The notes under the pieces: generated by a model
Database searches by the model: none
Told to the model about the DNA's origin: nothing
The model's input: the letters and a program-made list of their open reading frames with translations, nothing else
Made by a program: the position numbers and the translations under genes
Part shown: piece after piece, positions 33,501-41,532 of the stretch
Position numbering within the stretch: the first letter of the stretch is position 1
How the letters are laid out: each line of letters starts with the position of its first letter
DNA from: Paucibacter sp963740455
GTDB taxonomy: Bacteria; Pseudomonadota; Gammaproteobacteria; Burkholderiales; Burkholderiaceae_C
Direction: 5' to 3'
Assembly (NCBI GenBank): GCA_963740455.1
Contig: CAVUEF010000012.1
Span: 124,001-188,000, forward strand
Length of the DNA: 64,000 nucleotides

Positions 33501-36304
33501 GCGTCGGCACGCCAGAAGACATCAAGGCGCACCCGACCTCGCACACGGGCCTGGCGCTGCGCGAGTATGCCGAGGCGCTGCATGCGCACAAGGTTGAAGA
33601 AGGTGTGCCGCTGCAATCCTTGCTGCGTCGGGTGCGTCAGCCGATCGACGAAAACATCCGCATCGTGAACGCGCGCGAACACAATCTGAAGTCGCTCGAC
33701 GTGAGCATTCCGCGCGGTCGCTTCAACGTCATCACCGGCGTCAGCGGTTCGGGCAAATCGACGCTGGCCTTCGACATCCTGTTCAACGAAGGGCAGCGGC
33801 GTTATCTGGAATCGCTGAACGCCTATGCGCGCTCCATCGTCCAACCGGCGGGCCGGCCCGAGGTCGACGCGGTGTACGGCATTCCGCCGACCGTCGCGAT
33901 CGAGCAGCGGCTGAGCCGCGGCGGGCGCAAGAGCACGGTCGCCACCGCCACCGAGGTCTGGCACTTTCTGCGCCTGCTGTATGTGAAGCTCGGCATCCAG
34001 CATTGCATCAAGGACGGCACGCCGGTGCGGCCGCAAAGCGTCGAGTCGATTGCCGCGCAATTGCTGCGCGACCACAAAGGCCAGCATGTCGGGCTGCTCG
34101 CGCCGCTGGTGGTGAACCGCAAGGGTCTCTACACCGACCTGGCGCGCTGGGCCAAGGCGCGCGGCCACAGCCACTTGCGCGTGGACGGCGAATTCGTTCC
34201 CGTCAACCCCTGGCCGCGACTCGACCGATTCAAGGAGCACACGCTTGAGCTACCGGTGGGCGACCTGACCGTCAGCGCCGACCATGAGACCGAGCTGCGC
34301 GAACTGCTCGCCAAGACGCTGGAGCTGGGCAAGGGCGTGATGCATCTGCTCAGCCCCCTGACCGGGCTGGGCGCGGCGCTGGCGAGCTTCGAGCCCACCA
34401 CCGGCATCGGCGATGTGAAGGTGTTCTCGACCAAGCGCGCCTGCCCGACCTGCGGCACCAGCTACGCCGAGCTCGACCCGCGCATGTTCTCGTACAACAG
34501 CAAGCATGGCTGGTGCACCACCTGCGTGGGGACAGGTCTTGCCCTGACGCGCGAACAGCGCAAGGCGCTCGACGACACGCTCAAGGACGACGACAACCGC
34601 GGCCGCGAGCAGAGCTTTCCGTCCGAAGAGCCCGAGGTCGAAGGCCTGGTCGATCTGCCCTGTCCGGACTGCCATGGCGCGCGCCTGAACCCGAGTGCGC
34701 TGGGCGTGAGCTTCGAGAACAAGAACATCAGCGAAGTCGCGAGCTGGTCGGTGCTGGACGCGCGCGCCTGGGTGAACGGCTTGCAACTGCTGGGCCGCGA
34801 CGCCGAGATCGCGCGCGACGTGGTCAGCGAGATCAAGAGCCGGCTCAGCTTTCTCGAGGAAGTGGGCCTGGGCTACCTGACGTTGGACCGCGCCGCGCCG
34901 ACGCTGAGCGGCGGCGAGGCCCAGCGCATCCGCCTGGCCGCGCAACTGGGCAGCAATCTGCAGGGCGTCTGCTATGTGCTCGACGAGCCGACCATCGGCC
35001 TTCACCCGCGCGACAACCAGATCCTGCTGGGCGCGCTGCAGACCTTGAGCGACAAGGGCAACACGCTGGTGGTGGTCGAGCACGACGAAGACACGATACG
35101 CCGCGCCGACCACATCATCGACATCGGCCCCGGCGCGGGCAAGCGCGGCGGCCGCCTGGTGGCCGAGGGCACGGTGGCCGACCTGGCGAATGCGCCCGAC
35201 TCGGTCACCGGCCGCTTGCTGGCGCACCCGATGCGCCACCCGCAGCAGCCGCGCCGCGCCGTGAGCGAGAACGACCCGCATCTGCTCGTTGTCGACGCCA
35301 CGCTGCACAACTTGCAAAAGCTCACCGTGCCGGTGCCTTTGCAACGGCTGGTCGGCGTGAGCGGCGTCAGCGGTTCGGGCAAGTCGACGCTGGCGCGCGA
35401 CGTGCTGCTGAGCAATCTGCTGCAGGTGGTGGGACAGCGCCATCCGAAGCCGGTGTGGCGCGGTTGCGCCGAAGTGCTCGGTTGGGAGGCGGTCGACCGC
35501 GTGCTCGAAGTCGACCAGACGCCGATCGGCAAGACGCCACGCTCCTGCCCGGCCACCTACATCGGCTTCTGGGACCCGATACGCAAGCTGTTTGCCGAGA
35601 CGCTGGAGGCCAAGGCGCGCGGCTACGCGCCGTCGCGCTTCTCGTTCAACACCGGCCAGGGCCGCTGCCCGGGTTGCGAAGGTCAGGGCCTGAAGACCAT
35701 CGCGATGAGCTTTCTGCCCGACGTGAAAATCCTCTGCGACCAATGCCATGGCCAGCGCTTCAACCCCGAGACGCTGGCGGTGAGTTGGCGCGGACGCAGC
35801 ATCGGCGACGTGCTGCGCATGGAGGTCGACGAGGCGGTCGAATTCTTCGCGCCCATGCCTGCCATCGCGCACCCGCTGCAATTGCTGAAGGACGTCGGCC
35901 TCGGTTATCTGACGCTGGGCCAGCCGTCGCCGACCTTGTCGGGCGGCGAGGCGCAACGCATCAAGCTGGTGAGCGAACTCGTCAAGGTGCGCGACGACGT
36001 GACGCGGCGCGGGCAAAAGCCGCCGCACACGCTGTATGTGCTCGACGAGCCGACCGTGGGCCTGCACATGGCCGACGTGAGCAAGCTCATCCAGGTGCTG
36101 CACCGCCTGGTGAGCGGCGGCCACTCGGTGATCGTGATCGAGCACGATCTGGATGTGATGGCCGAATGCGACTGGGTCGTCGACTTGGGGCCCGAGGGCG
36201 GCCACGGCGGCGGGCGCATCGTCGCCGCAGGCACGCCCGAACAAGTGATGATGAGCGGCAACCACACCGGCGTGGCGCTGGCGCCGGTGCTGGCGCGCGG
36301 GTGA
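30581..36304 (+). CDS. uvrA: Double-length UvrA excinuclease subunit (two UvrA units in one chain)
   Basis: 1907 residues, twice the usual length of about 940. There are four ATP-binding modules: Walker A at about residues 33 (GPSGSGKSS), 686 (GVSGSGKST), 1052 and 1593, and signature LSGGE at about 532, 879, 1442 and 1786. So two complete UvrA units are fused head to tail, a covalent version of the UvrA dimer that scans DNA for damage and loads UvrB. Zinc-finger CxxC pairs are complete in the second unit (CPTCG...CTTC). In the first unit the pair expected near residue 255 reads CPDS, so one ligand is lost. An extra loop at about residues 469-490 is encoded by a GC-rich repeat. Its last 165 bp are duplicated at 38804. 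Confidence 0.93.
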   Translation: MSEGLIRIRGARQHNLKNLDLDIRTGEMTVVTGPSGSGKSSLVFDTLYAEGQRRYVETFSAYARQFLDRMDRPAVDRVDGVPPAIAIDQTNPVRTSRSTVGTMTELNDHLKLLYARAAQLFDRKTAQPVRHDTAQSIYADLVERGANSGDPRLILTFPVELPANTSAEQLEQWLSASGFTRVQAEREIDTDQGKHKLLDVVADRFRIANVDKQRAMEAIELALKRGGGRLNVYVPGADESVPPELWRYSTGLHCPDSELRYLEPQPGLFSFNSAMGACETCRGFGRVVGVDLGLVIPDAKKTLRGGAIKTIQTPAWKEIQEDLLKHAGDAGIPRDTPWSQLPQAQRDWVLNGSPHWAGKWNKQWYGVHRFFEYLESKSYKMHIRVLLSKYRSYTPCTVCGGARLKLEPLLWRVGGKEQADMVLPAAQRFMPMGADWSREQLEALPGLNLHDLMRLPIARLRLFFDADDDPQDAAGVAPPGGSRPLGAARRGLQLPSTLLDDALKLLLDEIRTRLKYLCEVGIGYLTLDRQSRTLSGGEVQRINLTTALGTSLVNTLFVLDEPSIGLHPRDMNRIVQAMHRLRDAGNTLVVVEHDPAVMLAADRLIDMGPGPGERGGAIVFDGTPEAIRHADTLTGNYLGARKHVGLGLRRMIEPSTPRLILEGVREHNVKNLTVEFPLQRLVVVTGVSGSGKSTLMQDVLYPALARHFGKPTETPGLHERLLGADWLSDAVFVDQSPIGKTARSNPASYVGAFDEIRKLFADLPLADQRGYKAGSFSFNAGAGRCPTCGGSGFEHVEMQFLSDVYLRCPDCDGKRFRAEILEVKLSRGEQDLSVAEVLDLTVSEATQFFKHDREVLVKLQPLNDVGLEYVKLGQPVPTLSGGEAQRLKLAGFLAEAASGARQPIARKGTLFLFDEPTTGLHFDDIAKLMRALRKLLAAGHSMIIIEHNLDVVRSADWIVDLGPEGGDAGGEIVCVGTPEDIKAHPTSHTGLALREYAEALHAHKVEEGVPLQSLLRRVRQPIDENIRIVNAREHNLKSLDVSIPRGRFNVITGVSGSGKSTLAFDILFNEGQRRYLESLNAYARSIVQPAGRPEVDAVYGIPPTVAIEQRLSRGGRKSTVATATEVWHFLRLLYVKLGIQHCIKDGTPVRPQSVESIAAQLLRDHKGQHVGLLAPLVVNRKGLYTDLARWAKARGHSHLRVDGEFVPVNPWPRLDRFKEHTLELPVGDLTVSADHETELRELLAKTLELGKGVMHLLSPLTGLGAALASFEPTTGIGDVKVFSTKRACPTCGTSYAELDPRMFSYNSKHGWCTTCVGTGLALTREQRKALDDTLKDDDNRGREQSFPSEEPEVEGLVDLPCPDCHGARLNPSALGVSFENKNISEVASWSVLDARAWVNGLQLLGRDAEIARDVVSEIKSRLSFLEEVGLGYLTLDRAAPTLSGGEAQRIRLAAQLGSNLQGVCYVLDEPTIGLHPRDNQILLGALQTLSDKGNTLVVVEHDEDTIRRADHIIDIGPGAGKRGGRLVAEGTVADLANAPDSVTGRLLAHPMRHPQQPRRAVSENDPHLLVVDATLHNLQKLTVPVPLQRLVGVSGVSGSGKSTLARDVLLSNLLQVVGQRHPKPVWRGCAEVLGWEAVDRVLEVDQTPIGKTPRSCPATYIGFWDPIRKLFAETLEAKARGYAPSRFSFNTGQGRCPGCEGQGLKTIAMSFLPDVKILCDQCHGQRFNPETLAVSWRGRSIGDVLRMEVDEAVEFFAPMPAIAHPLQLLKDVGLGYLTLGQPSPTLSGGEAQRIKLVSELVKVRDDVTRRGQKPPHTLYVLDEPTVGLHMADVSKLIQVLHRLVSGGHSVIVIEHDLDVMAECDWVVDLGPEGGHGGGRIVAAGTPEQVMMSGNHTGVALAPVLARG
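31987..32050. repeat. GC-rich hairpin repeat inserted in frame within uvrA
   Basis: A nested inverted repeat: outer arms CCCCAAG and CTTGGGG, inner CCCCCC-A-GGGGGG. Its last 20 bases (32031-32050) are the exact reverse complement of 25426-25445. It adds about 20 Pro/Gly/Ala/Arg residues (PQDAAGVAPPGGSRPLGAAR) just ahead of the helix leading to the first LSGGE signature. The reading frame is kept. Confidence 0.65.
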
Positions 36305-36657
36305 ACGCTGCGCGGCGGGCGCCAGGGTTCAGGCGGCAAGAGAATCGAGCGGACTTGCCGCGCCGCCCGCCGCCACCTTGAGCTCCTGCGTGTCAATCAT
36401 GCGGGTGCTGGCATCGCGTGGCAGGGCAACTCCAGCACTGTGCGTATGTCGTCACTTTACCCACCTGTTGCTGGCTCCATTACGATCACAAAATGAATCC
36501 TATATATCCTATATGCCGGTCTGTGACGAAATTCACAGAAGGCAATAAAACAGTCGATCGTATATGCGCAAGTCCCTGGTAATGAAATCCTGTTAAGCAT
36601 ATATTTTCCACGTCTCTAGCAAAGAATTTGGGGTGTCTTAATCAACAGGAGTTCCAC
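36305..36657. other. AT-richer intergenic region upstream of the lipoprotein gene
   Basis: 353 bp without a coding region. Base composition falls clearly below the uvrA level (runs such as TATATATCCTATATG). It holds a CRP-type palindrome (36522-36537) and a likely promoter area around 36590-36610. It marks the left edge of the inserted module that ends at the uvrA fragment at 38804. Confidence 0.5.
36522..36537. promoter_or_regulatory. CRP/FNR-superfamily binding site candidate (TGTGA-CGAAAT-TCACA)
   Basis: Perfect TGTGA-N6-TCACA, the core CRP consensus, extended to TCTGTGA/TCACAGA. It lies 120 bp upstream of the lipoprotein start. It suggests cAMP-CRP or Vfr-type control. No crp gene is in the window, so the regulator is inferred. 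Confidence 0.55.
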
Positions 36658-38538
36658 ATGTCTTCACGCAATTTCGGAAAGATCGCATTGGTCAGCACAA
36701 TCGCGGGCCTCTTTTTGGTCGGTTGTGGGGGTGGAAGTGGAGGTGGCAGCGTCCCACCGCCCGCGGCTTCGACGATTCTTTCCGGCACTGTTGCCGGGGG
36801 CGCAGCAGTGGTCGGCAACGTGATCGTCACTGACAGCAAGGGCGCTATCAAAACGGTAGAGATAGGAACTAACGGTCAGTATTCAATTGATGTGGTCGGC
36901 ATGACCGGACCCTTCGTGCTCAAGGCTTCAGGTACGGTGGGCAACACCACGGTCACCTACTTTTCGGCAGCCACGACGGCAGATCTTGGCGGAACCGTCA
37001 ACGTCACGCCTTTCACAGACCTGATCGTGTCAAACATTGCGGCGCAACTGGCTGTGAACTATTTCAGCGATCCCGCCAATGTCGCCAAGATTGGAACCCT
37101 GATTACGCCAACCAGTTTGGCCGCAGCTGAAACGGCAATGCAGGCCAAATTGCAGCCTGTTCTTACAGCCATGAACCTTGGCACCAGCGTCGATCTGCTG
37201 CATCAGGCATTTACTGCTGATCACTCAGGTCTGGATGCAGTGCTTGATTTGGTCAAAGTGACGACGAATACGTCAACCAATATGGCGACGCTGACCAACG
37301 CTCTGACTCAGGTCGTTATCGGCACCAACAATTCTGCCGCAGCCACGCTCGATGCCGCGCCGGTAGATAGCACCAAAATCACAGGCATCGACACCACCAC
37401 TGCGACCGACTTGCAGACGGTCGTCACCAAGCTCAATGCCTTTGCTGCCTTGTTTACGAGTGGCCTGCCGAGTATGGCGACACTGCAAAGCAGTGGCGTC
37501 TTTGATACGTCCAGCAATTTCATGATGGGGGGAAAGGCGTTTACCCAGTTTGCCACTGAACTGTCGACTGAGCAAAAAGCCATAGGCATGAAGTTCAGCA
37601 ACGTGGCCATTGCACTTGACCCGTCGGGAACCTCGGGCACGTTGACAGCCACCATTTCCTCGAATGACAGTGGTTTTGGCGACGTCATTCAACTGAAGAT
37701 GATCAAGGATGCAACTAAGGGCTGGTTGATCGAAGGAGATGGCCGCATTGCTGATTTCACAATCGCCGCCCGGGCGCAACTTGACCAATGGTCGCGTTTG
37801 TCTTCTGCTGGCATACCGGCGGGGTCCGGTACATCGATGTCGAACGGCATCTGGATCAATATTGACCCATTCGCCTACAACAGCAATCACGCGAGTGCAA
37901 TGGCAGTGTCTGCGGTGATTACCGGCCCAGGGTTGCCTGTTGGCGGCATCAACATGGTGCAAGACTCCCAGAACACCTGGTTCGACGTGGCTGCATACGG
38001 CAACAACAACCTGATACCGGAATGCGGTACACCAGTGAACACTCCAACTGGACCAGCGACCGCCACAGGTCAGTGTGTGAACGTGGCACAAGCACTCGAC
38101 AACAGTATCTATACGGTAGTTTTGAAGGACAGCGGTGGGAACTCTCTCAACGGCGCGGGGTACCCGCTAACGCTGCCCAAACAGCCTTACAGCTACAGCG
38201 CGTTGGGCGCAGCCATGTTTCCGACCTTTACCGCCATTACCATTGGAGGTCAACCGATTACCCCGAGCACGGTGATCGCCAACTCGAATGTCGCCATCAG
38301 CTGGACCATGCCATCAGGGGTTACAGCCAGGCATCTAAATGTCTGGGCAAATATCTCGACGGGTCAGTCATACTTCAATGTGCAGCAAAATCTTCTGAGT
38401 ACCGCTACTCAAACCTTGGTCGCAATGGGAGCGCCGATGATGTCAAGCGGAACAGTTACCAATGCTGGAGTTTGGCTTGAGGGTGTCGATGCCTACGGGC
38501 GTAGATTTTCCACGTCCAAGTCGGTGCAGGCTCAGTAA
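36658..38538 (+). CDS. Large secreted lipoprotein of unknown function
   Basis: 626 residues, with an AGGAG ribosome site. A lipoprotein signal peptide (IALVSTIAGLFLVGC, Cys at about residue 23) is followed by a GGGSGGGS linker. Residues about 38-110 look like a carboxypeptidase-regulatory/Ig-like beta domain (LSGTVAGGAAVVGNVIVTDSKG...GQYSIDVVGMTGPFVLKASG). The remainder is Thr/Ser/Ala/Asn-rich and beta-predicted. It is probably exported to the outer membrane surface. Codon use is less GC-rich than in uvrA. The gene lies between uvrA and a duplicated uvrA 3' end, suggesting acquisition. I do not recognise a specific family. Confidence 0.85.
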   Translation: MSSRNFGKIALVSTIAGLFLVGCGGGSGGGSVPPPAASTILSGTVAGGAAVVGNVIVTDSKGAIKTVEIGTNGQYSIDVVGMTGPFVLKASGTVGNTTVTYFSAATTADLGGTVNVTPFTDLIVSNIAAQLAVNYFSDPANVAKIGTLITPTSLAAAETAMQAKLQPVLTAMNLGTSVDLLHQAFTADHSGLDAVLDLVKVTTNTSTNMATLTNALTQVVIGTNNSAAATLDAAPVDSTKITGIDTTTATDLQTVVTKLNAFAALFTSGLPSMATLQSSGVFDTSSNFMMGGKAFTQFATELSTEQKAIGMKFSNVAIALDPSGTSGTLTATISSNDSGFGDVIQLKMIKDATKGWLIEGDGRIADFTIAARAQLDQWSRLSSAGIPAGSGTSMSNGIWINIDPFAYNSNHASAMAVSAVITGPGLPVGGINMVQDSQNTWFDVAAYGNNNLIPECGTPVNTPTGPATATGQCVNVAQALDNSIYTVVLKDSGGNSLNGAGYPLTLPKQPYSYSALGAAMFPTFTAITIGGQPITPSTVIANSNVAISWTMPSGVTARHLNVWANISTGQSYFNVQQNLLSTATQTLVAMGAPMMSSGTVTNAGVWLEGVDAYGRRFSTSKSVQAQ

Positions 38539-38569
38539 TACTAGGCGTGTAGCCTAGGTATTTGCCTAG

Positions 38570-38607
38570 CCCGTATTTGCCATTCTCATGGCAAATACGG
38601 GCATTTT
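38570..38607 (+). terminator. Strong hairpin terminator after the lipoprotein gene
   Basis: Perfect 14-bp stem CCCGTATTTGCCAT / ATGGCAAATACGGG with a TCTC loop, followed by CATTTTCTT. It is 31 bp after the stop codon. Confidence 0.85.
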
Positions 38608-38803
38608 CTTGTCGGTGGATTTGATATTTGCAAGCGGAGGCCACAAACAGGCAGTCACTCTGGACGATGCATATCCGCCGCCATGCAGCATCTGTGCGCT
38701 TGTCTGGACGCCGGTTCAGCGGCAGATAATCGCGTCCCGTCAGGCAGCGCCAATCCAGTCTGTGGCGGGCCAATGGTGAGTCTCGCTGCGGTTTGAAGGG
38801 GTT

Positions 38804-38968
38804 GAGCACGATCTGGATGTGATGGCGGAATGCGACTGGGTCGTCGACCTAGGGCCCGAGGGCGGCCATGGCGGCGGGCGCATCGTCGCCGCAGGCACGC
38901 CCGAACAAGTGATGATGAGCGGCAGCCATACCGGCGTGGCGCTGGGGCCGGTGCTGGCGCGCGGGTGA
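38804..38968 (+). pseudogene. Duplicated 3'-terminal fragment of uvrA
   Basis: 165 bp aligning without gaps to the last 165 bp of uvrA (36140-36304), with seven mismatches (about 96% identity). It keeps the frame and stop and would encode EHDLDVMAECDWVVDLGPEGG through VLARG-stop. At codon level five of seven changes are silent; the others are N to S and A to G. Homology stops abruptly on the left (GAGCACGATCTGG) and at the stop codon on the right. There is no start or promoter. It is probably the original 3' end displaced when the lipoprotein module integrated, or donor sequence. Confidence 0.93.
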
Positions 38969-39114
38969 GCGCGGCGCGACAAGAGCGGGCCACCTTTTCA
39001 AGTCCACACAACCAAGCTCGGAGGCTATCGTGGCAAATTCCAAACAAGTCGGCAGTCTCGTGGGCCCCGTTCTTGTCGCAATGCTCGTCTCAGAGTTCCC
39101 GCTTGTTCAGCCCC

Positions 39115-41025
39115 CCCGAGTTCGACACCAAACGCTGTAAGTGGTTGATTTGTATAGAGGTGGCCTTGTCGGCTGCCACTACAGCAAGGACATCTGGGGG
39201 TTATGGATTGGTTTCTTGATGCTCAGAGCGGCCAGCACGGTGGTCTGCTGGGCGTTGATGGTGGAGATGCCCGAGAGGGGCGGCGCCTGGTTGATGCGCA
39301 CGCTGTGCCGCTGAATTCGCCGCAACTGCGCCAACGCCCTCTCGGGGCTCAGCTCGCTCTTGGCCAGCTTCAAACGGTGGCGCATCACGCGGTAGACGAT
39401 CAGCGCCATGAAGCAAAGCATCGCGTGCGCGCGGATGCGTTCGGGCAGGCGGTGGTAGACGGGGGCGATGTCGATCTCGGACTTCAGCACCCTGAAGCCG
39501 CGCTCGATGTCGGCCAGCGCCTTGTAGCGCTGCACCACCTCTTGCGGCGTCAAGTCGGGCACGTTGGTCACGAGCAGCAGCTTGCCGTCCATCAGCTCGG
39601 CCTGCGCCTTGGCCGCCTCATCCACGGTATAGGTGAACAGCTCGCTCTTGAGGTCCACCTTCACAATCTTGGCCAGGTGGGCCTCGCAGACCTCGTGATA
39701 CAGACGCGCCTTGGCGCCGCTGTCAGAGAGCTTGCGGCCACGTGCGGTGACGCCGGCGTCCTGACCGTCAAGCTTGCCCGCCCACGCCTGCGCCTTGTTC
39801 TTCAGCGCCGCGATGCGCTCACTGCGCAACTGCGTCTGCTCACGAGCTCGCTCAGGGTGATGTGCCACGACCAGGCGCAGTTCGCGCCAGCGTGTCTCGT
39901 CGATGATCTCTTGCGTGGCCGCTCCAGCCTTGGCGTGAATGGCCTGCAACACGTCGGTGAACTCGCCGTAGCGCCGGCCTGGCACTGCCAGAATGAATTC
40001 CAGCGCTTGCCCACTGGGCAGCTTGATCTTGCCCAACTCGTCCATATTGTCCAGCGACAGGAGCCCGCGGTCGGCCACTACCACCAGCCGCTTGATGTGC
40101 GCGAAGCGCGCCAGCACCTTCCTGAGCGTGGGCAGCAAGGTCGGCGACTCGGCCTGGTTGCCATCGAACACCTCGTGGTAGATCGGCAGACCCTCTGCCG
40201 TCTGCACCACGCCGAGCATGAACTGGCGTGCAATCACGCCCTCCTTGGCCATGCCGTAGCGGCGCACATCGCCACCCTGCTCACTCAGGCCCGCCGCGCG
40301 AATGGTCGTCAGGTCGTAGAACACCAACGAGAGGTCTTGATCGACCAAGGGACGCAACAGATCCGCGACCACCGCATCGACGCCGGCCTGATGGTCCATG
40401 AGTGCATCCATGGCGCGAAGCAATTGCTGGTGCGTCAGGGCGGCCGAATCCACCTCGGGAATGCTCACCGTCTCCAGCCAGCGCAGCACGCCGAGCTTGG
40501 AGTCCGCGTCACACAGGCGGTTGAAGACCATCACCCGCAGCGCATGCTCCACAGGCGTGGTGTACCGTGCCTTGCGGAACACACCGGCCAGTCTGTCAAA
40601 GCCCAATTCGCGCCAGAGTTGATCGAGCGCCCAGACGTCACCCAAGGCAAGAGCGGATTCGAACTCGACCTGAGGAGGCGTGGCAGTGGCGGCCGGCAGG
40701 CCCTTGGCACGCAGCAAGCCGCCGAGCAAAGCATCAACGCCACCGCCGGATTCATCAAGTCGGCCAATCGTGGCGACGGTGCGCTGCCGGGGTTTGCCTT
40801 CCTCGTTGCGATAAGACTCAACGAGCTGAAGATAGCTGTGGCCGCCTGAACGAGTGAGCTTGATGAACATGCGGCAAGTGTAGCAACATGTTCAACACTT
40901 GCCAACACGCAATACAACAGACATTGCCACTACACCAAAATTCAGGCACCAGATGCAAGTTGTTGATTTGATTGGGACCAAGCGTTCCAAATCAACGAAA
41001 AATGGGGTTTGGTGTCGAACTCGGG
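39115..41025 (-). mobile_element. Complete IS1634-like insertion sequence, 1911 bp
   Basis: Terminal inverted repeats: CCCGAGTTCGACACCAAAC at 39115-39133 and its exact complement at 41007-41025. The match resumes after a 10-bp divergent stretch with GTTGATTTG, so the arms span about 38 bp. Both ends are flanked by the 6-bp target duplication AGCCCC (39109-39114 and 41026-41031). It encodes one transposase on the minus strand. The intact ORF and perfect duplications indicate recent insertion. Confidence 0.93.
39179..40870 (-). CDS. IS1634-family (IS4-superfamily DDE) transposase
   Basis: 563 residues. Family pattern: N terminus FIKLTRSGGHSYLQLVESYRNEEGKPRQRTV, then LSLVFYDLTTIRA (first catalytic Asp), RLVVVADRGLLSLDNM (second Asp) and VVQRYKALADIERGFRVLKSEIDIAPVYHRLPERIRAH with the YREMT-like catalytic Glu region. 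It is full length with no frameshift, so likely active. It catalyses cut-and-paste transposition of its own element. Confidence 0.93.
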   Translation of the reverse strand: MFIKLTRSGGHSYLQLVESYRNEEGKPRQRTVATIGRLDESGGGVDALLGGLLRAKGLPAATATPPQVEFESALALGDVWALDQLWRELGFDRLAGVFRKARYTTPVEHALRVMVFNRLCDADSKLGVLRWLETVSIPEVDSAALTHQQLLRAMDALMDHQAGVDAVVADLLRPLVDQDLSLVFYDLTTIRAAGLSEQGGDVRRYGMAKEGVIARQFMLGVVQTAEGLPIYHEVFDGNQAESPTLLPTLRKVLARFAHIKRLVVVADRGLLSLDNMDELGKIKLPSGQALEFILAVPGRRYGEFTDVLQAIHAKAGAATQEIIDETRWRELRLVVAHHPERAREQTQLRSERIAALKNKAQAWAGKLDGQDAGVTARGRKLSDSGAKARLYHEVCEAHLAKIVKVDLKSELFTYTVDEAAKAQAELMDGKLLLVTNVPDLTPQEVVQRYKALADIERGFRVLKSEIDIAPVYHRLPERIRAHAMLCFMALIVYRVMRHRLKLAKSELSPERALAQLRRIQRHSVRINQAPPLSGISTINAQQTTVLAALSIKKPIHNPQMSLL

Positions 41026-41479
41026 AGCCCCACCTTTACGACGCCCAGATTCCACCGGTCATCTATCTCTCTGGCGTCCTCATGTTTGTCGCCGGCTTGG
41101 TTGTGGTGAGAGTGCACAACACATGGGCACGCAACTGGACCGTTCTGATCACCCTGTCGGGTTGGTTTTTCCTCCTCCTGGGTCTTGTTCGCATGTTCGC
41201 GGCAAGCCAGTATCGGCAGGCAACGCAGGACGCAAGCTCGGTGATGTTCATGGTTCTCGAAGGCTGCCTCTTGGTCGTTGCCCTGACCATCACATTCAAA
41301 TCGTACAGCCGGAGCACACCTTGAACCATCCGCTACGGGCACGAGAGCGGCCTCGACAAGCACTCCCGAAGTGATTGATACGTAGTGAAGGCTTCCCTTG
41401 CTTGGCGACAGCTGTCGAGCGGACGGCAAACTTCAAACGCACAACGCGCCGTCGGTTTGACGCGAGGAGTGCAACAAGA

Positions 41480-41520
41480 GAGGCCCGGGCTGCGCTTGAC
41501 AGATCGACAGCCGGGCCCGT
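41480..41520 (-). terminator. Terminator downstream of the 5'-nucleotidase gene
   Basis: On the minus strand, GGGCCCGGCTG and CAGCCCGGGCC arms with a 15-nt loop, followed by TCTCTTGTT. It begins about 13 bp past the nucleotidase stop. Confidence 0.6.
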
Positions 41521-41532
41521 TGGCAGACAGCG

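Larger units (their letters stand above)
39030..41324 (+). pseudogene. Small integral membrane protein gene split by an insertion sequence
   Basis: A GTG start with GGAGG lies at 39030. The first 85 bp (39030-39114) and the last 293 bp (41032-41324), joined by removing the IS and one copy of the 6-bp duplication, give an uninterrupted 125-codon frame. At the join it reads SEFPLVQP-HLYDAQIPPVIYLSG. The restored protein has about four transmembrane segments (YLSGVLMFVAGLVVVRVHN, WTVLITLSGWFFLLLGLVRM) and resembles a conserved small membrane protein family of unknown function. The current gene cannot make this product, although a truncated downstream frame remains open. Confidence 0.88.

Noticed and set aside
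32054..36265. Long minus-strand frames opposite uvrA (728 and 671 codons)
   Set aside because: They are shadows of the GC-rich uvrA coding strand with no recognisable domain.
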